Part shown: in pieces, positions 37,380 through 47,019 of the stretch
Position numbering within the stretch: the stretch's first letter is position 1
Layout of the letters: every line of letters starts with the position of its first letter
Assembly: GCF_030297555.1 (NCBI RefSeq)
Contig: NZ_AP028136.1
Coordinates: forward strand, 1,054,001-1,118,000
Direction: 5' to 3'
Source of the DNA: Polynucleobacter sp. HIN5
GTDB taxonomy: Bacteria; Pseudomonadota; Gammaproteobacteria; Burkholderiales; Burkholderiaceae
Length of the DNA stretch: 64,000 nucleotides
The notes under the pieces: generated by a model
Told to the model about the DNA's origin: nothing
Database searches by the model: none
Seen by the model: the letters and a program-made list of their open reading frames with translations, nothing else
Made by a program: the position numbers and the translations under genes

Positions 37380-37721
37380 TTAGGTTGACTGCAACTTAGC
37401 GTTGGGGTCCACCATGCATTGCTTTTGAGCGTTGCGCTCAATCGCTTTGAGCCACTCCGGCTTGGCTTGATTCGTCATTGCATTGAGCTCACTTAATTGT
37501 TGATCATTGGCCAAATTACGCACCACGCGTGCCACACATATACAGTAATGATTAAAGTCACTCGCCTCAATACTTTTGTTCTTCACATTTTGATGATTGC
37601 GCAATTGCTGATTAATGCAATTTTTAGCAATCGGGTCGCCGCTAACCGAAGCCAAGGATGGGCCAGATGATATTAGTAACACACTACTCAAAACGATGGT
37701 CAGGATAGGAATGGGTTTCAT
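37380..37721 (-). CDS. Small secreted protein, unknown
   Basis: 113 residues with a signal peptide (MKPIPILTIVLSSVLLISSGPSLA) and four cysteines in the mature part (NCINQQ, HYCICVARV, KQCMVD). It sits between the two photolyase-family genes, 11 bases after the second in reading direction. No family is recognised. Confidence 0.65.
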   Translation of the reverse strand: MKPIPILTIVLSSVLLISSGPSLASVSGDPIAKNCINQQLRNHQNVKNKSIEASDFNHYCICVARVVRNLANDQQLSELNAMTNQAKPEWLKAIERNAQKQCMVDPNAKLQST

Positions 37722-37821
37722 GGGAAGCTTTCAAAGAGATGAATTCAGCATACCAAAATCCAGGTATTTATGCAGAAGGTTCATCGCCCTCACTCATAGC
37801 CATGCTATTTTGTGGAGCTCG

Positions 37822-39339
37822 TTAAAAATCAAAGCCCAGTTGTGCCTTATCTAGTGCAACCTTTACCCTAGTCCGATGCATCGTCTTGCGAGAGCCGTGC
37901 TTTTCCAAAACAGCCTGTTTGGCGATACGGACTTCAGCGAGCTGGCGGCGTCCATACAAGCGTGACTTGGCCTCTTTGGTTGCAATTGCTAAATCCACTA
38001 TCGGTAATGGGATCTCAACCCCTACCCGAATACCAAGTTGCTCTTGCAGGGCTTGGGGCATATTCCAGGGCTCAAAAAGGTAGGTATCGGGCACTTTTCT
38101 CATGATGGGTAACCAGGTACGCACAAACTCACCGGTAGGATCATGATCCATGGCTTGCTTAATCGGGTTATAGACCCGGGTGGTGTTGATTCCGGTAGTA
38201 CCGGATTGCATTTGCAGTTGGCTCCAATGAATCCCCGGTTCGTAATCCAAAAACTGGGTGGCCAACCATTCGCCCACGGGGCGCCAATGCAGCCATAGCG
38301 GGTAAGCAGCGACCGAGACTAACATCGCACGCATCCGAAAATTGAGCCAACCGGTCTCGCGCAACATCACCACACACGCATCAACCATTGGCCAACCCGT
38401 TTGTGCTGCTTTCAAGGCCTCAAAGTGTTGATGATGAAAGTCATTCTCCCGCAGACCATCGTAACCACGGTGCATATTGCGCCATTCAATCTCAGGCTCG
38501 CTCTCTAGCTTTTGAATGAAATGGCAGTGCCAATACAAACGGCTCAGAAATGCCCGCAAGCCCGCCTTTTGCCTTGCTGAAATCCCCTCCGCCTTAGCAA
38601 TTTGTGCACGCGTGCGATTCACCACCTCACGCATACTCAGGCAACCATAGGCAAGATAGGTCGAGATACGAGAACATGCTTGTGGAGAGATTAAAGGCGA
38701 TGAAATACCACCTCGATAACGTTGACTGCGATGCGTCAAAAAATCATTCAGGGTTTTGACGGCAAGATTTCGCCCACCTCGCTGACGCTGTGGTGGATCG
38801 TGTTGAAGATGCGCTGGAGGATTGATTACTGGCAACGGCGGTATCGAGTGATTCCAGAATGAGAGGGGTGAAACCGTTGCTGGTGGACTTGCCATATGAC
38901 GCTCCCATGCCGACTGCCAGGCATTACGGCTCTTCAAACGTCGTACCACTCCAAATTGTGGATACTCATGCCACAGAATGTGATGATCGCGGCACCAACG
39001 CCCAACACGTCGATCACGATCATAGGTCCATTGATTACCGGTCTCCTCATGCGAATGCAGCCCAGCGAATGGTTGGACTTGCCACAAGCGCTCAAGGATC
39101 TCAACCACCTCGCCGGTGAACACCTCAAGACCTCCGCCCTGCTTTCTGAGTTCAGCATCAAGATCAATCAACGACTCGGCAATAAACTTAAAATGACTAA
39201 GGGCCATATCAGCTTGCTGCCAGAGGCCTGGCTCAACAATATAGATACAGCGTATTGGTCCGCGTTTTGCAGCGTGAGCTAAGGCGGCATGATCCTCCCA
39301 ACGCAGATCACGTTTAAACCAAACAAGCTGATAACTCAT
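37822..39339 (-). CDS. Photolyase/cryptochrome family protein (second copy)
   Basis: 505 residues. N-terminal QLVWFKRDLRWEDHAALAHAA and a C-terminal FAD domain with YLAYGCLSMREVVNRTR, LSRLYWHCHFIQKLE, GWPMVDACVVMLRETGWLNFRMRAMLVSVAAYPLWLHWR, and NTTRVYNPIKQAMDHDP. Longer than the DASH gene and of another subtype; the repair substrate is not clear from the sequence. A basic C-terminal tail follows residue 455. The pair of subtypes in one locus suggests separate repair and sensing jobs. Confidence 0.88.
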   Translation of the reverse strand: MSYQLVWFKRDLRWEDHAALAHAAKRGPIRCIYIVEPGLWQQADMALSHFKFIAESLIDLDAELRKQGGGLEVFTGEVVEILERLWQVQPFAGLHSHEETGNQWTYDRDRRVGRWCRDHHILWHEYPQFGVVRRLKSRNAWQSAWERHMASPPATVSPLSFWNHSIPPLPVINPPAHLQHDPPQRQRGGRNLAVKTLNDFLTHRSQRYRGGISSPLISPQACSRISTYLAYGCLSMREVVNRTRAQIAKAEGISARQKAGLRAFLSRLYWHCHFIQKLESEPEIEWRNMHRGYDGLRENDFHHQHFEALKAAQTGWPMVDACVVMLRETGWLNFRMRAMLVSVAAYPLWLHWRPVGEWLATQFLDYEPGIHWSQLQMQSGTTGINTTRVYNPIKQAMDHDPTGEFVRTWLPIMRKVPDTYLFEPWNMPQALQEQLGIRVGVEIPLPIVDLAIATKEAKSRLYGRRQLAEVRIAKQAVLEKHGSRKTMHRTRVKVALDKAQLGFDF

Positions 39340-39344
39340 GACAA

Positions 39345-39367
39345 ATCACTCTTATAGGCAGAGTGAT
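39345..39367. promoter_or_regulatory. Inverted repeat at the second photolyase start
   Basis: ATCACTCT-TATAGGC-AGAGTGAT, perfect 8-base arms, ending five bases before the photolyase ATG on the minus strand. No clear Shine-Dalgarno lies outside it. It could be a repressor operator or an RNA hairpin limiting translation. Confidence 0.5.
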
Positions 39368-39451
39368 AACGATAGCACCGAAGTAAAGATTATGTTGGGA
39401 TGTAATCGGAGAGACCCGAGACCATCGACATCAAACGACTGAAAAGTATTT

Positions 39452-40837
39452 TTAGTTTGAGACTGAGCGTCGATGATGACGAATTCGGTTTAGGTACAAG
39501 GGGATAAAACCAAGAGCAAGACCGCCTAAGCCAATGAGATTAGTCAGAAAATCAAAAGTTTGGGCACTGTAGATCGCAATAAAGACCATGAATAATGCTG
39601 ATAGAAATGGCCAAATGACATAGCCAATGGCATGGCTTGGCCCATTGGCTAATTTAGAACGGTAGTACCAAGCACACGCAAATCCTGCAAGACTCATATA
39701 GAAACAAATTTGGAAACCAATCGCCATAATGGAGCTCGAAAGAATCGATTTCACAGTCGGCATATACGATGAGGTAAATAATAATAAAAGTCCTAAGACC
39801 CAGATTGCTAAAGTTGCAACCCACGGCGTTTGCCACTCTGGATGAATTTTTGAATAGGATGGATGCATCATGCCATCCCGAGACATCGAGAATAAGCTCC
39901 GACTAAATTGCAGAATTTGGGTTTCGATGGTTCCGACTGTACTCAAAATCGTACAAAAGACAGCAAGATAATTCCATGGCTCTGGAAATAGCTTAGTTGC
40001 AACCGCAAATAAAACGTTGGTATTGGCACTTGAGATTTCATCATCGGTCAGAACAATCAAGACCACTACCATCATGATCGAGAAAAATAGAATCATGTTA
40101 ATCACCGACCAAAAAGCACCGGTACTCGCCGCACTGGATGCATGTCCCTGACTTGATTTACTCTCCTCGCTCAAGTTCATGGTGACATCCCAGCCCCAGA
40201 AAAAGAAAATTGCGATCAATGCACCAGTTGCAAATAACCCCGGAGAAAAGGACAACGGTGAAATCCATTGAAAAGTGGGGATACGGACTGGGGTACCCCA
40301 ATATTGAATAAAGGCTCCAACAATAATGGCAATCAAAATAGTTGCCTCAATGATTGTGAAGCTGATTTGCACATAGCTAGAATGTTTGATCCCCCTCGCT
40401 ACTAGAAGCGTAATTAGCGTTAACCAAATTGCTGCAACAGCAGCAATCGCGTGGGTATTCTCAACATAACTTGGAGCAATCAATAATAAAGTGGAGCTAG
40501 CGGCTGGAATCGTTGCAGATACCATAAAGCATACTGAAGCGACCAGTAGGCCCCAGCCGGTAAAAAATCCCCAATTGGGTCCAAATACGTGGCCCACCCA
40601 TGCATAAGCTGCACCCGCATTGGCCGTAATTTTGCTCAAGTTCATGAATGCGAGAACAATGCCAAACATGATGAGGCCGCAAAAGAGAACGCTGCCTACA
40701 GAAAGTTCACCAACCGATGAAACAATTGCTGCGGTGGTCACTGCCACACTAAAAGCAGGAGCCGTTCCAGCGACCCCCATAATGATGGACTCAGAGCTAC
40801 CTAAGGTGTTTTTGGATAGTTCATCGGGCGCTGACAT
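39452..40837 (-). CDS. APC-family amino acid permease
   Basis: 461 residues, about 12 hydrophobic helices. N-terminal GVAGTAPAFSVAVTTAAIVSS and GAAYAWVGHVFGPNWGFFTGW fit the APC superfamily consensus (helices 1-3). FFFWGWDVTMNLSEESK in helix 6 is the substrate-site region. The substrate is not known. It stands alone, with an inverted repeat in its leader. Confidence 0.87.
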   Translation of the reverse strand: MSAPDELSKNTLGSSESIIMGVAGTAPAFSVAVTTAAIVSSVGELSVGSVLFCGLIMFGIVLAFMNLSKITANAGAAYAWVGHVFGPNWGFFTGWGLLVASVCFMVSATIPAASSTLLLIAPSYVENTHAIAAVAAIWLTLITLLVARGIKHSSYVQISFTIIEATILIAIIVGAFIQYWGTPVRIPTFQWISPLSFSPGLFATGALIAIFFFWGWDVTMNLSEESKSSQGHASSAASTGAFWSVINMILFFSIMMVVVLIVLTDDEISSANTNVLFAVATKLFPEPWNYLAVFCTILSTVGTIETQILQFSRSLFSMSRDGMMHPSYSKIHPEWQTPWVATLAIWVLGLLLLFTSSYMPTVKSILSSSIMAIGFQICFYMSLAGFACAWYYRSKLANGPSHAIGYVIWPFLSALFMVFIAIYSAQTFDFLTNLIGLGGLALGFIPLYLNRIRHHRRSVSN

Positions 40838-40869
40838 ATTGGACTTTCAAGGCCTTAGGGAAAGTCAAT
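40838..40869. promoter_or_regulatory. Inverted repeat in the permease leader
   Basis: ATTGGACTTTC, 10-11 bases, GAAAGTCAAT: arms directly before the permease start on the minus strand, with one base unpaired. The arms would form a hairpin at the start of translation, or an operator for a dimeric regulator. No strong ribosome site is visible. Confidence 0.4.
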
Positions 40870-40957
40870 ATTGTAAGGGTGCTAGGAAGAGCGACTCCGA
40901 TTGGCAAGCCGCTTGAGCTGAGTAATTAAATAGAGGCTTGATTACACCCCTAATGAA

Positions 40958-41206
40958 TTATCGATCAGCCATCGCTTTGATTTCAGCAGCAGTTACATAC
41001 CCCTTCTTCTGGGTATCAATGCGCTGAAAGTTTGCTGCGACTCTTGGCATCCCGGCTTTTGCTTCCTCCAAGGTCAGCTTGCCATCCTTATTTTTATCGG
41101 CAGCTGCAAAACGCTCATCAATCTCACGATCAGTTCTTGACTCTTGAGCGTAGGCTGTAGCAACAGCTGCAAGCATAAATAGAGTAAATACAGATTTCTT
41201 CATCAA
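40958..41206 (-). CDS. Small secreted EF-hand protein
   Basis: 82 residues: signal peptide (MMKKSVFTLFMLAAVATAYA), then a canonical calcium loop DKNKDGKLTLEE and a second degenerate one around DTQKKGYVTAAE. Calcium binding in the periplasm is likely. It ends the same strand run as the amidohydrolase, 16 bases downstream of it. Confidence 0.82.
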   Translation of the reverse strand: MMKKSVFTLFMLAAVATAYAQESRTDREIDERFAAADKNKDGKLTLEEAKAGMPRVAANFQRIDTQKKGYVTAAEIKAMADR

Positions 41207-41222
41207 CTAAGTCATCCAGTGA

Positions 41223-42929
41223 TTACTTCAAACTGACCTGCTTACCATCGATCCAGGTCGACAGGACCTTTATATTGCGGATCTCTTCTGGCTTAGTCTT
41301 ACGGGGGTTCTTTTCCAGAATCACCAAATCAGCTTGCTTACCAACTTCTAAACTACCAACCAATTGATCGGCAAAGATCTGATAAGCGGCATCGATCGTG
41401 ACCGCGCGAATGGCATCATCGACCGAGATTGTCTGGTCTGGACCCAAAACTTTAGTTGGTGGTAACTGCCACATCCGAGTAACCGACTCGGTAATGTAGT
41501 TGAGTGGCCCAACGTTAGAGACTGGGGTATCACTATGCAGGGTGAACTTGCCACCAGCACGCTTAATCTCCGCAGCGGGATCAATACGGTTGGCACGCCT
41601 CTCACCGATGATGTGGTTATGAAAAGCTGACCCCCAATAGTCGACGTGGCCAATCGTAAAACTTGGAATCACTCCGAGTTTGACGGTTTGCCTAACCTGT
41701 TCAGGATGGTTCACCGTGAAATGCTCAATCCGTAAACGCCGCTCTTGCGGCTTCGAGTTGCCGGCTAAGAGCTTGGTATAACTTTTGAGGGTTTGATCAA
41801 TCGCCTTGTCACCATTAGAGTGGGTAGAGATCTGCCAACCTTGATCGAAGTACAACTTCATCGATTGATAGATCTCATCGTCCTTGTAATTGAGTGCCCC
41901 ACTCCAAGAACTTCCCTTGGGATAGCTATAAGGCTCGCGCAGTGCGGCGGTTAAGCCTTGGGTTGAGCCGTCCGAGATGTATTTAATACCGATGAAGCGC
42001 AAACGATCATCGCCTTCATTCGGCTTAATGGTTTTATATCCAGGCGGCATTGCCTCACTGAACAAATATCCCCGAACTCGGATCGGTGACAGATTCTTGG
42101 CAAAAAGACCTTTATAGATGGCGATTTCTTGATCAACCCCAAAATTACCGCCCACACTCATCTCTGAGGCCGTGGTCACACCAACCGAGGCCATTTTGCG
42201 CATGGTGCCCAAGATTGCCGCTGTCAACTCCGCTTCTGTGGGGTTGGGCATTTTGGACATAAATGGTAAATAGGAAGGTGGCTCAACCAACTTGCCAGTC
42301 AGCTTGCCATTGGCATCTTTCACATAAATACCGCCACCCATGGGATTAGGGGTCCTCTCGGTCACGCCAGCGAGCTCGAAGGCTTTGCGGTTCACATAGC
42401 CAATATGGCCAGATTGATTGATGATAAAGATTGGTACATCTTTTGATACCTTATCAAGATCATCGGCATTGAGTTCCGCCATAAATGGTGAAGTTCGCGA
42501 TGGATCCACACCAAAGCCGAATAGCCAGCCGCCCTTGGGAATATTCTTTAGATGCGCCCTCATCTTGGCAATCAAGGTCTCTTTGGTGTCATACGGTAAT
42601 GTGAAATTACTGAGATTGAGTCCCAAGCCCTCAAAGACGGAGGTAATCATGATATGAACGTGGGGCTCCACAAATCCTGGCATTAAGGTTTGACCCTTGA
42701 GATCCATCAACTGTGTGGTTTTGGATTGCCAGTCTTTCATGACGGAATCCTTACTACCCACCGCCACAATCTTGCCACCCTGAACTGCTAGCGCTTGGAC
42801 TTCATCGTTTTTCTGGTTGACGGTCACAATTGGGCCACCATAAAAAATGGTATCGGCATTGCCTTTGGCAAAGGTCAAAGAAGTAGAGCCCATTAGCACA
42901 ATGGTGAGTATTTTTCTAAGTAAGGTCAT
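41223..42929 (-). CDS. Exported amidohydrolase (YtcJ-like)
   Basis: 568 residues. Signal peptide (MTLLRKILTIVLMGSTSLTFAKG), then the YtcJ-type N-terminus DTIFYGGPIVTVNQKNDEVQALAV, LMPGFVEPHVHI with metal-binding histidines, and DQGWQISTHSNGDKAIDQTL and LHSDTPVSNVGPLNYI with further ligands. The C-terminal blocks DDAIRAVTIDAAYQIFADQLVGSLEVGKQADLVIL are typical. Substrate unknown. Upstream of the EF-hand gene and followed in the same strand by patatin and lipase genes. Confidence 0.88.
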   Translation of the reverse strand: MTLLRKILTIVLMGSTSLTFAKGNADTIFYGGPIVTVNQKNDEVQALAVQGGKIVAVGSKDSVMKDWQSKTTQLMDLKGQTLMPGFVEPHVHIMITSVFEGLGLNLSNFTLPYDTKETLIAKMRAHLKNIPKGGWLFGFGVDPSRTSPFMAELNADDLDKVSKDVPIFIINQSGHIGYVNRKAFELAGVTERTPNPMGGGIYVKDANGKLTGKLVEPPSYLPFMSKMPNPTEAELTAAILGTMRKMASVGVTTASEMSVGGNFGVDQEIAIYKGLFAKNLSPIRVRGYLFSEAMPPGYKTIKPNEGDDRLRFIGIKYISDGSTQGLTAALREPYSYPKGSSWSGALNYKDDEIYQSMKLYFDQGWQISTHSNGDKAIDQTLKSYTKLLAGNSKPQERRLRIEHFTVNHPEQVRQTVKLGVIPSFTIGHVDYWGSAFHNHIIGERRANRIDPAAEIKRAGGKFTLHSDTPVSNVGPLNYITESVTRMWQLPPTKVLGPDQTISVDDAIRAVTIDAAYQIFADQLVGSLEVGKQADLVILEKNPRKTKPEEIRNIKVLSTWIDGKQVSLK

Positions 42930-43015
42930 TGGATCTTTCTAATCAAGGACATACAAAACAACAAGTTGAAATCAAACCATACAAAATACAAGCGACACTT
43001 CGTTGACAAAACCAA

Positions 43016-44089
43016 CTAAGCCCAGAAAACCTTAATTTGAGCTGCTTCTTTCTTAGCACGCTCATACCCTGCTGTGAGAGCAGGTTGGATTTGACGGGGG
43101 TCTGTTAGATTAATTCCGTCTGGCGCTCCGGCCACTATCCATTTCACTTTCGTACCCACACGTTCAATATCCTTAATGTTTTGTGCCATCGGATGCGGAA
43201 TCTTCGTCAAAATAGGACCGGTCACCCCATCAGTGAGAGTAATTACTAGAGCACGCTTTGATCCGGCCACTACATCAACATGGGCTGGATTAGAGCACAT
43301 CCCGCCATCCATGCCGTAGCGCTGACCCAGTAAGGTGGGTCCCACGATTCCTGGGAGCGAACTACTCGCTGCTACGGCATGAGCCAAGGCAATCTTATTC
43401 TTTCGCGCACTGGCTTGGCCTACGATTAAACGTTCACCGGTATAGCAATCAATGGAGGATGTGAACATTTTGGGTGTTGGCCAATCCGTTTTACTATCGC
43501 CCGTAAGTAATGCTGCGAGAGCTTCAACTCTCGAGCCATTCAAGCGGTTATCCGCTGCTAGTGCAGCTCGGCCAATCACTTGCCTTGTTTCAATACTGCC
43601 GTCGGTCGCACTCATATTAATTTCCATGGCTCTGAGCTGACTTGCATTGGGATTCGTCGTTGGTGCGAGCTTGGCAAAGATCTTGGGGAACTCGCCAAAG
43701 AAATCCATTTCGGTACGTAGGCGTTTGAAGTGTCCCGATAACAGCGATGAACCCATATAGGAACCAGCTGAGGTTCCCACCACCATATGTGGCAAACCAG
43801 CCATATCAAGACCGGCTTCTAACAAGCCATGAAAGAATCCGCAGTACCAAGCGATGTAATACTCCCCGCCGCCACCCAATACCATCGTACGGTCCAGGCC
43901 TTTAGCTAGAGGAGAAACCGTTGGGGTTGTCGCAATGGGAATCGATAGGCCGTCGCTGGCAAAGATCTTCTCTGAGATCTGCTGAGCTTTTTGAGTCAAA
44001 CCCTGGGCATGGGTGGGCGATAGATACGAGGCGCCGATGACTGCGGGTCCAACCAAGGCAGATGTTTTTAGAAAGGTTCGACGTTGCAT
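43016..44089 (-). CDS. Patatin-like phospholipase with Tat signal
   Basis: 357 residues. A Tat signal RRTFLKTS at residues 3-10 with hydrophobic stretch to THAQG. Patatin motifs: oxyanion-hole VLGGGGEYYIAWYCGFFHGLLEAG and nucleophile GTSAG (Ser107), and the catalytic Asp in RYGMDGGMC. It hydrolyses acyl esters, probably in the periplasm, cleaving a lipid. Tat export is unusual for patatins. Confidence 0.86.
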   Translation of the reverse strand: MQRRTFLKTSALVGPAVIGASYLSPTHAQGLTQKAQQISEKIFASDGLSIPIATTPTVSPLAKGLDRTMVLGGGGEYYIAWYCGFFHGLLEAGLDMAGLPHMVVGTSAGSYMGSSLLSGHFKRLRTEMDFFGEFPKIFAKLAPTTNPNASQLRAMEINMSATDGSIETRQVIGRAALAADNRLNGSRVEALAALLTGDSKTDWPTPKMFTSSIDCYTGERLIVGQASARKNKIALAHAVAASSSLPGIVGPTLLGQRYGMDGGMCSNPAHVDVVAGSKRALVITLTDGVTGPILTKIPHPMAQNIKDIERVGTKVKWIVAGAPDGINLTDPRQIQPALTAGYERAKKEAAQIKVFWA

Positions 44090-44166
44090 AGAAATAAATG
44101 AGCAAATTGAAAAACTATAACTTCATCATGATAAGCGACGGTTTCGATGACATCATGAGCGATCCG

Positions 44167-45471
44167 TTAGCTTTTGGGGCAGGCATTGGCTAAGGGCTTG
44201 TCCGCAATCCGGTCTTTCACCCACTGCAAGTACATCGGAGCAGATACTCCAGGAGTTGAGAAATGGGTTTGTTGGCCTGGTAGTTGAATCCGCTCGATGT
44301 TTGCCCCCATGGCACACATTTGTTTCTGATAAAGCTCATGCATGATCGGTGGCACCGCGGTATCTTTTGTTCCCCAATAGATCACAACCGGTGCAATCGG
44401 CTTCACCGGAGGAACACTTCCATCAATCAGTGCTTTTATCCAGGCGATTGTATTGTTGGGTTTATCCCTGAGAAGCGTTTTGAACTCAGTACCGTAGGCG
44501 TAATTAAACGTATCCGAAACGACATGCATGCACTTATTTGACAACACTTGATCAACCACTTTTGCACCCTGATCAGTAAACAAGTCGGTCAGCTTAAGAT
44601 TGGGGTAAGCCGCTTGTGTGCCCCAAATGGTCATCGCAAAATGGGAGAAATTAAATACGTTGTCAGAGAAGAGCTTAATAAGTCCATTTAGGGCTTTATC
44701 AGCAGTCGCTTGATCTTTATTGGCATTTGGGAGCATCACCGCAGCATCATCGGGTGCCATGGCAACAAAGCCAAGCACCTGCAAATCGTCAGCCACACTT
44801 CCATTTTGGTTTAAGTAAGCGCCCAAGCTTGCAGCTGCAATCGTGGCGCCTCCTCCTTGAGACCAGCCATAGAAAATAGTGCGCTTACTGGCACCCGTGT
44901 CTTTCATGGAAATGGCAGCGCGTGCGGAGTTGATTAAATCACGTCCATTCGTCCCGGCCACTGCGTATTGATGTTTACCACCTCCGCCAAGACCCTGATA
45001 ATCCGTTGCCACAACCACATAGCCCTCTTTGATGAACTCCTCAAGATTGGGAATACCGTAGTCCGTCCACGAATTACCGCCTACTAAAAAATACTGATTA
45101 AGCGGGGCTGCGGGGTTGATTACCTGTGAGGGTCCGCAATTTTGCGCAGTGCCGGTCGTGCCATGTGCCCATGCCAAAATGGGTCTTCCTTCTTTTGCGG
45201 CGGGCCCAACAGGTGCCACAATCATGCCAGTAGAAATGGTCTTACGACCAGCAACATCCGATGAAATGTATGCAATCTTCCAAGCCTGCGTGCCTTTGAT
45301 CGAGGTGTCAATCTTTTCTTGCTTGATGACTTGCCCTAATTTGCCTTCGGGTTTCATTTTAATGACATCGGCATAAAACGCGGGTATGGGTGGATTGGCA
45401 TGCGCCTCCCAAAAGGGAATGCTCAGCAAGGTGCTAACTGTTAGAACTGAAACTAAAGCGATTGATCTCAT
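44167..45471 (-). CDS. Secreted alpha/beta-hydrolase (secretory lipase type)
   Basis: 434 residues from the ATG at 45471, the start of a signal peptide (MRSIALVSVLTVSTLLSIPFWEAHA); the frame stays open 17 codons upstream. Nucleophile elbow IFYGWSQGGGATIAAAS, and a late His in QQTHFSTPG, give a Ser-His dyad with Asp in WGTKDTAVPP. This matches the secretory LIP-type family. Acts on esters outside the cytoplasm. Third exported hydrolase in a row. Confidence 0.85.
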   Translation of the reverse strand: MRSIALVSVLTVSTLLSIPFWEAHANPPIPAFYADVIKMKPEGKLGQVIKQEKIDTSIKGTQAWKIAYISSDVAGRKTISTGMIVAPVGPAAKEGRPILAWAHGTTGTAQNCGPSQVINPAAPLNQYFLVGGNSWTDYGIPNLEEFIKEGYVVVATDYQGLGGGGKHQYAVAGTNGRDLINSARAAISMKDTGASKRTIFYGWSQGGGATIAAASLGAYLNQNGSVADDLQVLGFVAMAPDDAAVMLPNANKDQATADKALNGLIKLFSDNVFNFSHFAMTIWGTQAAYPNLKLTDLFTDQGAKVVDQVLSNKCMHVVSDTFNYAYGTEFKTLLRDKPNNTIAWIKALIDGSVPPVKPIAPVVIYWGTKDTAVPPIMHELYQKQMCAMGANIERIQLPGQQTHFSTPGVSAPMYLQWVKDRIADKPLANACPKS

Positions 45472-45627
45472 AAGACTAATGTTTTTTAACAGTGGATTAA
45501 AGATATAAATTATATTAGGCACAAATACCGTATTTATTACTTTAATTACACAATTTAATCTGCTCTAGAATAGCTCAGAGGGCATCACAAGATTCAGTGA
45601 ATGTAATTTGATACAGAATAGATAGAC

Positions 45628-46743
45628 ATGGCACCTTGGAAAGCGGCACGCGTTGGCGATCACATTAATGATGTTGATACTCCAGCTTTAATTCTGGATC
45701 TTGATGCATTTGAGCGCAATATGAAGCGCCTACAAGATGCAGTCTCGAGTGCTGGGGTGCGCTTACGCCCTCATGCCAAGAGCCATAAATGCCCTGAGAT
45801 TGCCTTGCGTCAGATTGAATTGGGTGCAGTGGGCATTTGCTGCCAGAAAGTCAGTGAGGCAGCCGTCTTTGTTGATGCTGGTGTATCGGATATCTTAATT
45901 ACCAATCAAGTGGTGGGTGATAAAAAAATAGCGCATGCACTTGACTTAGCCGCCCGCGCACGCATTGGTGTGCTGGTTGACCACGAAGATCAAATTAGTG
46001 CTTTTGCACGTGCTAGCGCAGAGCGCCAAGTCTCGATTGATGTCTATCTTGAGATTGATGTGGGTATGGGTCGCTGCGGCGTAGTATCGATTGAGCGTGC
46101 GGTCGCAATGGCTGTACAAATTGATACCGCGCCCTACTTAAACTTTATGGGTCTGCAGTGTTATCACGGTAGTGCTCAGCACTACCGGCTACCTGAGGAG
46201 CGCCAACAAGCGATTGCGGCGGTCTGTGCCAAAGCGGCGGCTGCCAAAGCGGCGATTGAGGAAGTGGGAATTCGGGTGGAAAGAATATCGGGTGCGGGTA
46301 CTGGCTCGGTCATGCTCGAGAGCCACTCCAAGCTATTTAATGAAGTGCAGGCGGGGTCTTACATTTTGATGGACCGCGATTACGCTACTAATCAACGCGA
46401 TCCTAGCGACCTACCCTTTGAACATGCCTTATTTGTTAAAACTGCTGTTCTCAGTCATCCGACCGTCAATCGTACGGTGGTCGATGCTGGCTTGAAAGCA
46501 TCAAGTGTTGACTCTGGAATGCCGGTGGTTTGGCAGCGCACTGATGCCAAATACCTGAAGGCCTCAGATGAACATGGGGTTCTGGAGCTCACGCCAGATA
46601 GCACTCTTAAACTCGGGGACTATGTGATGCTTGTACCAGGGCACTGTGACCCGACCGTTAATCTCTACGATGAGTTCATTGCTATTCGTGGAGATCGAGT
46701 CGAGGCCATCTGGCCCGTAGCGGCGCGAGGTGCACTACTTTAA
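45628..46743 (+). CDS. DSD1-family PLP enzyme (D-threonine aldolase-like)
   Basis: 371 residues. N-terminal alanine-racemase-type barrel: DTPALILDLDAFERNMKRLQ, then the PLP lysine in RLRPHAKSHKCPEIA, and LEIDVGMGRCGV. The C-terminal domain has the paired metal-site His-Cys: VPGHCDPTVNLYDEFI, as in D-serine dehydratase and D-threonine or 3-hydroxyaspartate aldolases. Which of these it is cannot be fixed by eye. No amino-acid transporter is adjacent. Confidence 0.84.
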   Translation: MAPWKAARVGDHINDVDTPALILDLDAFERNMKRLQDAVSSAGVRLRPHAKSHKCPEIALRQIELGAVGICCQKVSEAAVFVDAGVSDILITNQVVGDKKIAHALDLAARARIGVLVDHEDQISAFARASAERQVSIDVYLEIDVGMGRCGVVSIERAVAMAVQIDTAPYLNFMGLQCYHGSAQHYRLPEERQQAIAAVCAKAAAAKAAIEEVGIRVERISGAGTGSVMLESHSKLFNEVQAGSYILMDRDYATNQRDPSDLPFEHALFVKTAVLSHPTVNRTVVDAGLKASSVDSGMPVVWQRTDAKYLKASDEHGVLELTPDSTLKLGDYVMLVPGHCDPTVNLYDEFIAIRGDRVEAIWPVAARGALL

Positions 46744-46860
46744 TGCTGGTAATCGTTTATCAGGCCTAGAACTTTTTCAGCTCTGAAAGATCTTGCATAT
46801 TACGATCGTAGCAGATGGTGCCTAACAATTGTATTAACTAAGACAAACTCTGTATCAGCA

Positions 46861-47000
46861 ACCTACTACCCAGAAGAGCTAGATAATCTCCGAACCACCA
46901 TGTCTAACATTGGTATACAGTACTTCCGTCGAGCTGGCGATTAAAACACTGGGGTAGTGGCCTTGTGTGGGGTCTTGTATCGAGGTATTGGTATCCGAAG
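46861..47000 (+). repeat. Intergenic repeat, copy E (degenerate)
   Basis: From CAACCTAC through AGAAGAGCTAGATAATCTCCG to the GTGTGGGGTCTTGTAT region it aligns without large gaps to copy B at 57991 (AGAAGGGCTGGCTAATCTGCAG ... AGTGGGGTCTGATG), with many substitutions. The tRNA-like head is mostly decayed. It fills the 276-base gap between the PLP enzyme and the GNAT gene; the remainder of this gap holds no gene I can see. Confidence 0.6.
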
Positions 47001-47019
47001 GTCTCTATCTAGAAAAAAA

